Of a DNA stretch of 64,000 bases, positions 11,740 to 24,364 are shown piece by piece. The notes below the pieces were generated by a model. The model did no database searches. It had not been told where the DNA came from and was given only the letters and a program-made list of their open reading frames with translations. The position numbers were made by a program, and so were the translations under genes. The stretch is from Tolypeutes matacus. Taxonomy: Eukaryota; Chordata; Mammalia; Cingulata; Chlamyphoridae. The DNA is taken from positions 1,999,634-2,063,633 of the forward strand of contig JAKSZT010038599.1 of the NCBI GenBank assembly GCA_026826555.1, written 5' to 3'. How positions within the stretch are numbered: the first letter of the stretch is position 1; each line of letters opens with the position of its first letter.

Positions 11740-14156
11740 TGTAAATATTTTGGATAGCAATAAAATATCACACAAATCTTTAGCTCAGAGTACAAGTTTG
11801 TGTTCTCAGGTAATTTTTTTTCTAAATTGCCTTCATTTAAAGAACTTGTCTTACAAACATATCTTGTTGGCCATGAGAGGAAAGTTTGAGTTATCAGCTT
11901 TTAACAGAACTACTGAAACTCCATAGGAGCTTAATGTATGCCACATGATCAAAACTCATGATCACAATTGGAGAATTTAGTTAGTCAGTGGGAGGGGTAA
12001 TCTTTTTGACATAGAATTGTATATTTTCAAATAACAAATTTTTTTAAATGTTGATCTATATATTATGCAAAATCTTTCATAAGAAGCAAAGATCCTTCTC
12101 AAACTTCTCACACTAATTCAATGTGATATTCCCAGATTATGTAAACATAAAATGTAATTATTTTGTTGGTATTTTATTGCTTGTTTACTGGTATATAGCC
12201 TAGGTCATTGCTGAAATCTCCATTGAGGCACAGAGAATGCTTAATAAGTATTTTTAGAACCTATGTATTTCAGAAGCCTTAAACAGGCTGTGGGATAATG
12301 ATGGCTGATATTAATTAGTAATTGTGTCAAAATGCCCCACTTCAGTTTTGTGGATACCTAGGTTACTCAGAGATAAAGAAAATTTATAAATAATTCCAAG
12401 TCCATTAGGATATTGCTATTGTGCACTGGAGCTCATCTTATATTGTGTCAGTGGTGTCAGTCTTGCAAGAATTTGTTATTTAACAGAAAAATAAATAATT
12501 GCCTTATATTTTTATTCCATTTATTAAAGAGGTTCATAGAAGTTGCTGATTTCCTATATTACTTTCTCGGGGTAGGTTTAACTTTCTTTGTTGATGGTAA
12601 AAGCAGAATGGACAAAATAAGCAACATCTAAAAGTTTATATAAAACACCAGGATAATAAGTCTTTTCCCAAATCCTGGAACTTTCCAAATGGCAATGTTA
12701 AGGGTAGAATACATGATACATTATGGATAAATAATGACAAGTTTCACACAAAGACTTAGTGGAAGAAGCCACAGGTTGGTTGAAAATGGGCATGTAGCTC
12801 ATATTAAACTTTTTTTAAAAAATTAAGGGATATCCTTCCCTTTCATGCCATCCAGATTACTTGTGAGCTCCATCACTTCGATAGAACCAACTAAATATAT
12901 ATATTTTTAATTTCATTTGCTGGTGGTTTACCTCTTCACAGTATTATTTACAGGTGAAGGTAAAGTGGCCAATGTAACAGAAGTGGAATATTTCATTTAG
13001 TATTAAAAGAGGTTTTTATTTCTCCACCTAGTCAGCCTTAGAAAGCCTCACTTTTGAGATTAAATTGTTGCAAATCTTTCCACATGTCTTCCTGTTTGTT
13101 TTCTATGCTTGTGTCATACTCTCTCTCCCTCTTCTCTTTCTTTCTCTCCCTACATTCTCTAATAGGTAATTTCTTCTGAATTTCTACCTAAGTTCTTTTT
13201 ATTCTGTTCTACCATCTTGCTGCCCTTTCCTCCTTCTATGCCATAGCTTTTGTCTTTTGCATTCATGATTTGACAATATTGAACTTTCAACACTTTGCTA
13301 TTATTTTTGTTTATGTCTTATCCATGTGTTTTTTTGGTTGTTATTGTTGTTTACAACCATAACAGCCCATTAGGGACTTTGTCCATTTGCATTTATTTTA
13401 AAATATGCCTTATTTTGAAATTAAGGTTTGATTACCATCAAGTCAGCCTGTGAATCTTGTAGTTACGTATCCACAATGAATAATTCATTCCAGCCCTTAA
13501 CATGCTGACATGGAAAAACCAATGGTCTGTGAAAGGCTTATTTCCCAGGTGATTTGTATGAGATTTTGGCTGCAGCTTGGATGGTCTTTTCTGTCCTTAT
13601 TTTAAAAATAAGTTGTAAAATATCAACAGCCCCAAATCCAAAGTGTGACAGTCTCTTTATGAGTCCAATCACTCCATTCCTAAGCATTATCTTTTGACTA
13701 TAGTAAACAGCTTTGACCTACTCCTTTGATCCATTGTTGTGCTGTCATGTTTCATTACCATTTCCAAATCAGTAAGCCATCACTTTTAAATTTAGGCATT
13801 TTCACTATTAAGCTACCACAAGGCTCCCTGTAGTTAGGTAAATTTTAAAAATTTCATTGCATTTCAAGGCACCATAAAATACCAAAATAAAATTATGATT
13901 AGGTGAGAGTCTTTAATTTTAACAAGTACAGAAGCATTTTGAGATTTACTAGTATCTATTTGAAATTTCTCATAATTATTTAGCATTGTATATGTTTCCT
14001 TTTGCCACATTTCCAAATTAAATTCTATTAGCAGGAACTCTTATTTTCCTTCAAGAGGGAACTCAATCCCAAAGGAATTGATTCACTATTACACTGCAGT
14101 TCTGTTACATCCATGAGACATTTTTCCTCTGATACACTTCTCTTTCCTGGAGTAAA
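11740..14156. other. unique intergenic DNA, weak L2/MIR-like trace near 12190-12260
   Basis: Nothing coding is supported; the 72-codon frame at 12413-12631 has no recognisable domain. 'aggcacagagaatgcttaat' with 'aagtatttttagaacc' (12226-12260) resembles the tail of L2/MIR. Sequence at 13390-13570 is repeat-free and of even composition and could be conserved noncoding DNA. Confidence 0.3.
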
Positions 14157-14166
14157 TGGGGGTATT

Positions 14167-14617
14167 CTTTTTTTTTATTTTTTTTTTTTTTTTTAAATAT
14201 ATTTAAATATATTTTATTAGAGAAGTTGTGAACTTACAAAATAATCATGTTCATGTGTGGAACAACACCCCTCCACCAACACACTACATAGTCGTGAAAC
14301 ACTTGTTACAAATTATGAGAAAATATCATCAGAATATTACCATTAACTATGGTGTGTAGTGTACATTTGGTATACTTTCTCCATACCCCCTATTATTAAC
14401 ATATTACATCTTTGGCATGGATGCAAGAATATTACAGCATTGCTGTAGACTATAGTCCATAGATTACATTATTTGTGTTTTTCCCATGATTCTCCACATT
14501 CTTATTACAATAGAATAATTGTAATACTCATTTGTTCTGGTTCATAGAAGATATTCTTTTATTTGTACTATTAACCACAATTCTCATCTAGGGACTGAAT
14601 AACACAGTGAACCCATA
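14167..14617 (-). mobile_element. L1 3' UTR (type A), 5'-truncated insertion
   Basis: Starts with a long T-rich tract (poly(A) of the minus strand, 14167-14215), then 'agagaagttgtgaacttaca', 'acacactacatagtcgtgaa', 'attaccattaactatggtgt'. It is the reverse of the 3' UTR of the + strand L1 at 43650-44090. The 9-bp word gggggtatt occurs at 14158-14166 and 14618-14626, consistent with a target duplication. Confidence 0.85.
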
Positions 14618-14956
14618 GGGGGTATTATTTTAAGTAACAACTTCAGCTCAATTAGAGATGATGCCTCAAAGGGATAATCCCACAGGAACCAGAACTAAAA
14701 TCACACTGCTGACCATTGGGCTCAGATTTTGATTGCTTCTTGACTCAGTCTTACAAAGCTTGACTTAAGTTTACTGGAACCCTGTTGTTTGGTCTCTCCT
14801 TGTCCCTAACATGCCTGTATTAAGCACATCTGATCAGTATTTTTAAACTCTGTCCCAAATGGAAATTCCAAAATATGTTTAGTGGGAGACAATTCTCTAT
14901 TGGTGTCTTGTGTTTCCACACATTTTGTAATTGAGGCACTGACTCATCTACGTTTG

Positions 14957-15102
14957 TATAGCAAACAGTCTTGGAAGACAGACATGGTGCCTCCAAGGAG
15001 CAAACATGCTTCTTGTATAATAAACATATATAGCAAACAGATTTGGAAGACAGACATGGTGTCTCACAAGGAGCAAACATGCTTCTTGTATAATAGAATA
15101 AC
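14957..15102. repeat. 72-bp tandem duplication, two copies
   Basis: The unit starting 'tatagcaaacag' at 14957 recurs at 15029 (period 72). Both units contain 'tggaagacagacatggtg' and 'gagcaaacatgcttcttgta'. Differences are a few substitutions and a 1-bp indel (gcctccaagg versus gtctcacaagg), so it is an older local duplication. The overlapping 116- and 89-codon frames on opposite strands are by-products of the repeated stop-free unit. Confidence 0.9.
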
Positions 15103-15104
15103 AA

Positions 15105-16230
15105 ATGGTTTTCTTCTGGAGCAAAGAAAAGGCATACTTTTTCCATTATAAAATGTTTAAGTTCCCTCATCTCAGGGCTCCTCTCCTATGCAACACATTT
15201 TATCGGCAGGTAAGATCTGACTCTTTTTTGCATTTCCATGTGGGAATCAGGGGTTAGAGAACTCACACAAGTAATACTTCTGAAACTCTGGATATTACTA
15301 TTGCTGTGAATAATACAGTGACCTCATATGAACCAGAAGTCTGGGTCCTGTATCAGAATCCATGAAACTGTGGCAGGCTCACTGTTAGCTCTTAAGTTGG
15401 TTAAAAAAAACACAACTCAGATCCTTCACAGTTTATGACAGTGTTATAAGCTCCAAATGTATTATCAAACACAAGTAAAATAATATAAACTTCTCATTGA
15501 ATTAATTTATTTTCTTTTGTTTAAATATAAACAATAAAACAATAACCAATAAATATAACATTAAAGACATCTTCACAAAGCAAAGAAATATCATCTCTTC
15601 AATAGAGAAATGGCATAATTTGAAGAAATTGTAACTGCACAGGCTAGAAACTTTCCTGCCTCAAGGTTTTTCCTATTAAAGACAAATAGACCAATATATT
15701 TATTAAGGAAAAAAGGTAATTTCAATTGTGAATAATTACATCTCAGAAATGTTTGGTCAGATCACAGTGAGCAGCCCTTGCATTACTGGAGCACCCACTG
15801 GAGCTGTGGCTACTGAAAGCTGTTTCCATGAAAGTCTATAGTACACAAATGGTAAAAGATCTGTTCTTAAATTTTGTCTCATGGATGCCATTCTACATCT
15901 CACACTGCTACTTGAATTGGACAAAAGCTGAGATCCTCATCATTCAGGAAATGTTAATTTAATGCTTGAAAGAAAAAAAAAAGATAAAGGGCCCTATAGG
16001 AAGTAATAAAGTAATTCTAGACCAAAGATGTAAGATCATATCAGAAAAGATAGATACCTTTACTCAGTATCAATCCATTCACTCAATTGTTTGTTGATTA
16101 ATTAACTCCAAAATTCTCGATTGATTGCTTCCTATTAGCCAGAATAGGGGCTAAAACCTGGGTATTTAGTAAAGAAACAAACACCTTTCCCTCCTTCCTT
16201 GAGTTTAAAATTTACTTGCAAGGATATCAT
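15105..16230. other. unique intergenic DNA, nothing recognised
   Basis: AT-rich sequence without repeat signatures that I can support. No coding or RNA feature seen. Confidence 0.4.
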
Positions 16231-16231
16231 T

Positions 16232-16308
16232 AAACAAACAAACAAACAAAATATATATTTATATATGTATGTATATATATATGTGCATATGCGTATGTGT
16301 GTGCATAA
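16232..16308. repeat. simple repeats (AAAC)n then (TA/TATG/TG)n
   Basis: 'aacaaacaaacaaaca' followed by an alternating purine-pyrimidine tract with TATATA, TATG and GTGTGTG runs. The alternation favours length polymorphism. The 60-codon minus-strand frame here is repeat-derived. Confidence 0.85.
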
Positions 16309-16659
16309 ACATTGCATTAAGTGCTATGATGTGAACAAATGGAGCATTCTGTGGAAATATCTATGCTATGGCTGAATATGTTTAGGTGAGCAAATTTCAA
16401 CTAAATGATCTTGGGCTCAGACGCATTGGATATGGATGAATGATGCAAATCAACCATTTAATGCCATATAAGTGGCAAATTAAATTGCAATCTTTATGTA
16501 ATGGAAAATGATGGGAATGCTATAAGATTTTTGTTTTTCTTGTCTGTTTATGTTGAAAAGAACAAAAGCAATGAGGCTATAATGTCAGTGAAGTCAATTG
16601 GGTTAGAGAGTGGTACAATATTTTTCTTAGAGAAGAGGAGCTGATTTCCCCCTAAACCT

Positions 16660-16775
16660 GAGTATAATTATGATTCTTGAAACAAGTACCAAGTCTCACT
16701 CCTCATTCTGTTTACCACAAAGCCCAGCACAATGACTTACTCAGAGAAGATACTTAACAAACACTTTAGGAACCA
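16660..16775 (+). mobile_element. possible L2 3' end fragment
   Basis: 'ccacaaagcccagcacaatg' followed by 'agatacttaacaaacac' mirrors the L2 3' consensus of the form 'cagtgcctggcacatag' then 'aataaatatttgttgaa'. Diverged; low confidence. Confidence 0.4.
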
Positions 16776-19700
16776 ATCCATTTCTTTCAAATCTTATCTT
16801 TCCTGGATTGCTTGGCTCCACTTTGCCTTGTGGAGAATATTTGAAATATGTTAGGAACAGAATGTTCTTTCTGAATAACATTTATAATGATTAGTTTAAG
16901 CTTCCTGAATCATTTGTTTCTGAAGAGGAACTCATCTCAAGAACACCAAAGCTTATAATATAATTGTTTTGAGTTAATCACCAACATAATGTTATCTATC
17001 TTGTAGGAAAAAAAAATTCTAAAGTTGGTTTAATGCTCTTAGGGGTATGGGAGTGGATTTTTTAAAAAAGAAAGTGCAGCAGACAATAAAGTAAAAGTCT
17101 TCTGAAGTGTTAAGTTTTATTTTTGGTTCTTTTTCCTTGTTCTTCATCTATGATGGAGGAATAGCCATATTTTACAAGAAGACAAAATTTTCTGATTGCT
17201 GGTCTTCCTATTTTTGCTAAAATTTTCAAAATATTGTAAGTTAATATGGGTGGAATGTTTCCTAAACTCGTGATGTAAACATGTAAAAATAAAACAATGA
17301 ACATCACCTGAACATTTTCTAACTTTTCTATTATTGGATTCTTCATTGCCATATCAAGGTAATAAATAAAGTTTCTGCATATATTAACTTGCAGCTATTT
17401 CTATCAATAGATCGGTCACAGATCCTAGATGATGTTTCTTCATTGCACTATTTTTTATTGAAAGTAGATACCTCTGTGACCAAAAGATTGACTGGTATCG
17501 TCCTATATTTTTGCAGGTAGATTCCTAACTACAGACGTTTTCTTATTTATTGGTTATCCCTGATCAGTGTGCCTGAATGATGGCATGTACTTCAACAGTT
17601 ATGGTTATTAAAAACTTTTGCTAATGTCTGACACCCTGATGGATTAGGTGAACCAATTCATACTTGTTAATTAAATTAGAACAGAGAAAATACCTTTGTA
17701 TTTGTCTTTTATTAGGAATTTTTTTTTTTTAAAGACTAACTCTTTGAGATTGTTTTTGTCTAAGTGTTATCTACCACATAGCTTAGGCCCTAAATATTAA
17801 AGATTTCAGAATGGATTGAGAAGAAAATGAAGAATTCTTAGAAATAATGTTTTTGAGACCTATAATAGATTAAACTGAGAAATATGTGAACACATTTTTA
17901 TCAATGTTTTCCACCTTCAACATGCCCTTACTAATGCTGATTTTGTCCTATACTCTTAACATGGTTCTTAGATTTTTTACCATTAATAGCAATCAATGAA
18001 AACATATGATTCCTATTTAGGAGTATTTTATTTCCACAGGAATTCATGATCAGAAATTTTAGCCATTGTTCATTTGGTAGGTGAGACAACAAATAGACTT
18101 TATCCACTGAGTCATTGAACACTGATATCCCTGAACCTACATGAGAATAATTTACTTTAAAAGGTATTCTGAATTGAAATTAAAATCTAACAAACCTAGT
18201 CTTTTCAGTGTCTTAGTAGACCTTCAATGCATTCTAATTTATTTGCAGAAGATGTTGGATAATTGTATATCACCTTTTATGAAGCCTCAAATCATCAGAT
18301 ACCATGTCTAGAAGCACTACCATTCCATAATTTGCATGTTTTTTTAGGCTGAATGCACATCCAATTTCAGTAAAATTGTCCAACAGTATTCAAATGCCAG
18401 AATTAATTTAAAACATAGTAAATACTCCCTAAAAATCAAAAATTAAAATGCATAAACAACAAAGTATCTGTCAAATTTTAAGTGAAACAAATCCACAAAT
18501 ACTGTTCTTAACACCTTCTGGCTTAAGGAATTTGATATTACTGCCACAGGGTAATGAATTCAGTGACTGCAGTAAACATCGGGAAAGCCTCTAAGTTGGA
18601 CTATGAGCCATTTTTTGCCTAAGGCTGAACTTAGTGCTTCTGGCATTTTTGTTTGTTTGTTTGTTTGTTTGTTTGTGGGAAATAATTCACTGAGTCTTAT
18701 ATAGAAAGTGCATGAAGAAATGTAGAAGAAGAGGCAGATTTTGAAAATCTGATAAATTCAGTATAAACTTCTGTATGATTGTATTTTATCATGCCAAGTT
18801 AAGAGAGTTGGACAGAATTTCACTAAATTAAAGACCATGTTAAGAATTGGGTAAAACAATGCTATTCAAAGTAGCTGCTCTATGACCTATTGTTATTGGT
18901 CCAGGATGAGAAAAGAAGCTGGAAGCAGAATGTAAATCAATGCTTCCTTCATTGAGAAAGTTTTACAATTAAAAAAAAAAATCAAAGTAAAATGAAATCG
19001 TGTATTTAGTGATAAAATGACTTACATTCTTGCCAGAGCTCCTTATCTCCTTGTGAATCATAATAAACATTTCACGGACCATCATTGATTAGAAGTCTGC
19101 TTTTATTATTATTATTGTTTTTATACAACTGTAAAGGAAGCTTAAAGATATTGGCAGTTAAACCTCTAGAAGAAATACAGGGGATTAAATGAAATGCCAT
19201 TTTATATTATATTTAATTATATTTTACTTCTAATCATGAAGGAAATGGAACATTAACTAATTCACAATGGAAAGAAAAAACAAACAAACACTGATTTTGA
19301 ATACAAATGACACTAAAAAAAATTACAAGACATTCAATCCAAATTGTAGACATTGATTGGTGATTGGGCATTTCTTACATGTGCACCTCTAGGTAATGTC
19401 CCACAGGGTAACTTGCACAGGGACTGATTTCTGTACTTGTGCTTGATTATTCTATTTAGCAATGCAGAAAAGACTGGTTAATTTTAAATTAACTCCCAGG
19501 AAAATTTAGCTGATATGTGCTTAAGAATGATTAATTCTTATAATTATATACTTATATATAGATTTTTGAAATGTGCCAAATCTATATTAAATAAAAATTC
19601 TGCAGTTATATTGGGAAGAAAATACTACTGAAAATTAAAATTAAAAATGGCATTGGCAATGGTTACGAGAAGTAATCTGTCCCATGTCCCTTTACTATAA

Positions 19701-20280
19701 AATGAAATTGCATCAAGTCATTTATTAAGTCCCTATTACATCAGAAAGCTATTATTTGTAGGATTGGTGACATTGTTCTTATTTGGAAATAGGGTTTCAT
19801 CTATCAGTGTACCTGAAAGTATATTTTTGCTAATAAGCCAAATGGTTTTGAACTAAAGGAGCTATGAACATTACACATCAAAATTATATAGTGTGATGGC
19901 ACACTATTGCAGGTTACACATACATTCACCAAAGGGCATATGCAAACCTATGCCAGAGGAGTGAAATGTCAAATTTGTTTTCTTAACCAATGTATGTGGT
20001 AATTTCCTACTTGTCAAGGACCCAGAGTGCCTTCATTTTATTTTAAAATTGTATAATCTATATGCAGATATTAACTTCAATGCATATTAAAACAATTAAT
20101 TATAACAAGTGTTGCCCTTTGATATTTGTGATCTTTGTTCAGTGAGAAAAACTATATTTTATTATGAAAAATGTATTTTAATTCTGACAAATACAATAAC
20201 CATTTTCCTTTTTAAATAATCATCTATATAACCTAATAATGGAATTTGAAATAAAAAGGGAAGTTACAATTAAGGTAGAT
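16776..20280. other. unique intergenic DNA with a (TTTG)n run at 18646-18676
   Basis: About 3.5 kb of AT-rich sequence. The only simple repeat noted is about seven TTTG units. Two short minus-strand frames (17110-17352, 17931-18122) show no domain. No exon-like frame with paired splice signals was recognised. Confidence 0.4.
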
Positions 20281-20375
20281 GTTTTAGATTCCTGGCTGCT
20301 AAAACAAATAACACAAATAACATGCAATGGGTTAACGTAACAAGAGTAATTTGAATTTATTGGCCCATGGTTTTA

Positions 20376-20562
20376 TATATATATATAATTAGAGAAGTTG
20401 TAAGCTTACAAAATAGTCATGCATAATGTTCAGTATACCCATAATTATCGTCCCCATCAACATGTTACATTGTTGTGGTACGTTTGCTACAGATTATGAA
20501 AAAAATATCTTCACACTATTACCACTAACTATGGTTCATAGCATGCATTTGATGCCAGGATG
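20376..20562 (-). mobile_element. L1 3' UTR (type A) fragment nested in a MaLR LTR
   Basis: 'aattagagaagttgtaagct', 'tcaacatgttacattgttgt', 'attaccactaactatggttc' are the reverse of the L1 3' end at 43.9-44.09 kb and parallel 14.2-14.37 kb. About 190 bp only, strongly 5'-truncated. Confidence 0.8.
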
Positions 20563-20841
20563 ATTTCAAAACTGAGGTGTCAGCAAGGCAATGCTTTCTC
20601 CCCAAAGACTACCAGTCTGGAGATTGCTGTTGGTTCCTTGGTCTTTGGCTTTTCCACCAGATAACAAATGCATATGGCAGCATCTTATACTTTTTCTTTT
20701 GGATTCCATTGACTTCCAGCTTCTGTCTGTTCCCCATGACTTCTTCCATGTCCAATTTCCTTTGCTTGTAAAGATTTCAGCCACATTGGTTGAAGGCCCA
20801 CCCTCATTCAGTTGGGACACACCTTAAATAATAACACCTTC

Positions 20842-21454
20842 TGTAACAGTTCGATATTTTTATGAATTCCGAAAATAGATGTTGGATTATGTTTGTGAAC
20901 AGGTCTTTTCCTCTGGGCATATTATATTATATTGTATTCAGAAGTCTCACTTTTACTTGATTAAATAATGATTAAGACTTTGATTGGGCCATTTCAGTAG
21001 TACATTGAGTCCCCATCCCCTTGGTGGGCAGGGACTCACAGAAAAACCACACCACAGAGAAGGGAGTTTAGAGATTTGATCTTGGAGACTGGGAAGTACA
21101 CACACAGAGAAGCAGATACATAAGGGAAGAGAGAAGGCTTCATAAGACACGGCAGAGGCCCTGGGAAGGGAGACAAGAATTTTGCCTGACAGTCACAAGC
21201 TGGCCTTGTAGAGAGAGCAGAGCAGCTGATCCTGGAGAAAAATGAGTGCCAGAAAGAGAGGAACTCAGGAAGCCTGAACTCTTGCAGCTGTTGGTGGCCA
21301 TCTTGCTCCAACATGTGGCAACAGACTTTAGTGAGGGAAGTAACTTATGCTTATGGCCTGGTAACTCTAAGCTTCTACCCCAAATAAATACCCTCTTAAA
21401 AAGCCAACAGATTTCTAGTACTTTGCATCAGCACCCCTTTGGCTGACTAATACA
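20842..21454 (+). mobile_element. solo LTR (LTR-X), second copy, with perfect 5-bp target duplication
   Basis: Begins TGTAACAG and ends ...GGCTGACTAATACA. The flanks are identical 5-bp words ccttc at 20837-20841 and 21455-21459. Shared blocks with 7875-8446: 'ggattatgtttgtgaac', 'cattgagtccccatcccctt', 'gaggccctgggaagggagac', 'ctagtactttgcatcagcac'. An AATAAA poly(A) signal lies near 21385. A solo LTR implies loss of the internal part by LTR-LTR recombination. Confidence 0.9.
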
Positions 21455-21634
21455 CCTTCAAAGATCTTTTTTATAGACGGGTTCACATCCACAGTACCTA
21501 GAATTGGGACCTGAAGATGCTTTTTGGTGATTCAATCACCAACAGTAGGTAAAATATTTCTTTTTGCCTTAATTGTACAAGACTAAAAATAAATTAAAGC
21601 ACATTGTCTATTTTAACTTAAAAAATACAAGGCA

Positions 21635-22752
21635 CTTCTCAACTAGCAATGCATTTGGAAAAAGACCTTGACCAAAAGAGGGAAATGGTAAATACAAATG
21701 AGTTTTTATGTGTAAAAAGTTTCAAAGTGAGTCAGGAGGTCATTTCAGAGGTTACATTTATGCACTTCTCAGCAGGATTTCGTTGACTGCCACAGTAAAC
21801 AGTGCTTCAAATAGTGGGTCTCCTGAGGGCTCTAGACACTATAAGCAGGGCAGACAGCTCAGGAATTTGGTACCCTGTCAGTGGGCCTTACTCTGGAATT
21901 TATGTGTAAATTCCACATAACAGAGTTAGCCTCATTTATAGTTTCCCTACACAAGGCTCTTCTGCACTTTTTCTTTGAACCTATAATTAGCACTATACTT
22001 GATAAATGTATGTCCCAGAGACTTACATCTTTGCTCTGTTCATGTGCCAGTTGAGCCCTGAATCTCATCAGAGTTGCAACAGCTACTCTCCATTTCATTG
22101 GACTCACCCAGGACAACTAACAAGGAGATGAAGATGGACAACACCCATCCAAAGTAATAGAGTGTCTCCAACTGCAAGAAAGATAGTTCCATCTATCTGC
22201 CCCATGGGATCTAAGCCCCCTCTCAATTAGAAGCAGAGTGGGCCTCACCATCACCACATCCTCAAATTGGGGAATAAAAAGTGGATTAAACTAGACTTCT
22301 TACTATTCTACTATAGATTTATTATTACTCTAGAATGGAAGAACTTTTATCACTGATATAAAGGCAGTGGCCACCAGAGGTTCTGAGGGGAAGGAGAGGG
22401 AAGAATAGGTGTAACACAGGGGCATTTTCGGGACATTGATTGTCTGGTATGACATTGTAATGATGGATACAGGCCTTTATATATTTTGTCATAACCTACA
22501 AAATTGTGCTGGGCATAGTGTAAACTAAAATGTAAATTATTGTCCATGGTTAGTAGCAATGCTTCAATATGTGTTCAACAATTGTAACAAATGTACCACA
22601 CTAATGAAGGTTGTTGTTAATGTGGTAAATTATGGGAAGGGGAGGGAGTGGAGCATATGGGAATCCTCTATATTTTTTGTGTAACATTTATGTAATCTAA
22701 AGATTTTTTAAATATAAAAAAAATAAAAATAGCCAAAAAAAAAAAAAAAAGA
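21635..22752 (+). mobile_element. family B retroposon, 5'-truncated, poly(A)-tailed
   Basis: Aligns by eye with the longer copy at 56.94-58.08 kb. Shared blocks: 'agcaatgcatttgg', 'agtgagtcaggaggtcattt', 'agctcaggaatttgg', 'aacctataattagcactata', 'cacccaggacaactaacaag', 'attctactatagatttatt', 'aatgatggatacaggcc', 'caattgtaacaaatgtacca'. It ends in TTTTTAAATAT and an A-rich tail (22710-22752). Short frames on both strands are not conserved between copies, so the element appears non-coding. Confidence 0.85.
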
Positions 22753-22872
22753 AGAAGAAATATGGGGCATTTCTTCAAACATTTTTAGAGACCAATCCTT
22801 TATATTATTTTTCAAGATGCGGGTTTTCTTCTTAAGTTCACTAAAGGTCAAATCCATTTGTGGCTTGGAACT

Positions 22873-23499
22873 TGTTTGATATTATTTATGAATTTATAAA
22901 TTCCAAAAAGAGATATAGATTATGTTTGTAAACTGGTCTGTTCCTCTGGGTGTGACACCGTTTGATTGTATTAGATTCAGTTGAAATGGTTTGATTAAAT
23001 TATGTTAGGATTAGGGCTTGATTTGACCATGTCATTATGGTGACTCAGTTTTTGTCTCTGCTCCCTTTGTGGGTCATATAAATGGCACTCAGTCAAAGAG
23101 ACACACAGAAGCAGATACCTAAGAAAAGGAAAGGGAGGTCCATAGACATAGAAGAGGATCCTGCAGCCCCAGGAAGAGAGATAAGCTATTCACCTGATAG
23201 TTTGCACCTGAAGAGAACAAAGCATCTGAACCCTATGACAGCCTACAGCTGAAATAGGAAAAAGCTGGGCCCAGGGAGCCTTAAGAGGAAAGAGGAAGGC
23301 TGAACCTTCACAGATACGCCCGCCATCTTCTATCAACATGTGGCAACAGACTTTGGGTAAGAAAATACCTCTTATGGTACCTTGAGTTGGACTCTTTAGA
23401 GCCTTGTAACTGTGAGCTTTTACTCCAAATAAATACCCTTTATAACAACCAACAGATTTCTAGTACTTTGTATCAGCACTCCTTTGGTTGACTAATACA
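22873..23499 (+). mobile_element. solo LTR (LTR-X), third copy
   Basis: Starts TGTTTGATATTATTT and ends ...GGTTGACTAATACA. It shares 'gattatgtttgtaaactggt', 'gcagatacctaagaaaagg', 'caacatgtggcaacagactt', an AATAAA near 23431 and 'ctagtactttgtatcagcac' with the other two copies. Flanks gaact and caatt match at only three of five positions, suggesting an older or eroded insertion. Confidence 0.85.
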
Positions 23500-23519
23500 C
23501 AATTATATCTACTCAAAGA

Positions 23520-24360
23520 TAAATTTGAAAAGTCATCATTTTTTAAAATTAGATGTTATTAAAAGTCATATAGTAAGGTACAAACTAGCAAATATATACA
23601 ACTAAATACACACACAGACATACATGCACATTTATTCCCTGTATTAGCTAGGTGCCAAGTGTGTCTAGAACAATGGAATAGCTTAATCCCACAGTTAAAT
23701 GCTATTGATATTTCAATGAACAGCCAGGAGGTATTCATCAAAATGGCCTGATTTTCCCAAATCCATGAAAAGTGCCGTGGGATATGATTAAAGATAATGA
23801 TTAGGACAAATAGTACTCAAATTTAGGACATTCAGTATTGTATAATTTAGGAATTAAAGAAATATCTGCAGTGTTTATTACAGTCAATCTTTCCTTAAAA
23901 ATGTGTCTCCAAACACATGATTCTGTCTTCTTTGTATAAATTACATAATTTAGTACATATATTTAGGCACAAATAAAATGTGAATTACATATACATTATA
24001 TACATACATAGTTATATGTTATTTTAGTGGATATATTCATTATCATTTTGTTTCTTTTAACTCCTCTTGAAGACAAAATATATTTGGTTCTCATTTTGTT
24101 ATGCAATTTGTGGATTTCTGTCTTTTATTGGTGGTTGCAACCCATTAGTTTATACTGTATTTAATATTTTATTGGGAATTATTCATGAGATATTTGCTTC
24201 ACAATTATCATTTATAATTTTTCTAGTTCTGCTTTTTTGTTTGCCTGTTTCTCCTTTTCTAGTTTCCACCAGATAGAGTTTATCTCCTTGCACTCTTCTT
24301 GTTTTGATTGCCCTTCCTAACACCCACACTCCAATGTATTTGCATATGTTGTTTCTTTAA
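23520..24360. other. unique AT-rich DNA, nothing recognised
   Basis: Contains short TATG/CA-rich stretches (23597-23636, 23960-24010). The 69-codon frame at 24067-24276 is hydrophobic because of a T-rich run and has no domain I recognise. Confidence 0.4.
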
Positions 24361-24364
24361 ACTG

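Larger units (their letters stand above)
20284..21545 (-). mobile_element. MaLR-type LTR, minus strand, with two nested insertions
   Basis: Outer element: 'gattcctggctgctaaaaca' at the left, 'aaactgaggtgtcagcaagg' near 20570, 'caccttaaataataacacct' before 20842, and 'gggttcacatccacagtacc' after 21480. It is cut by an L1 3' end (about 20376-20562) and by LTR-X at 20842-21454. Both insertions are therefore younger than this LTR. Confidence 0.75.

Noticed and set aside
14820..15170. 116-codon minus frame and 89-codon plus frame
   Set aside because: Both are lengthened by the stop-free 72-bp tandem duplication; neither resembles a known protein.
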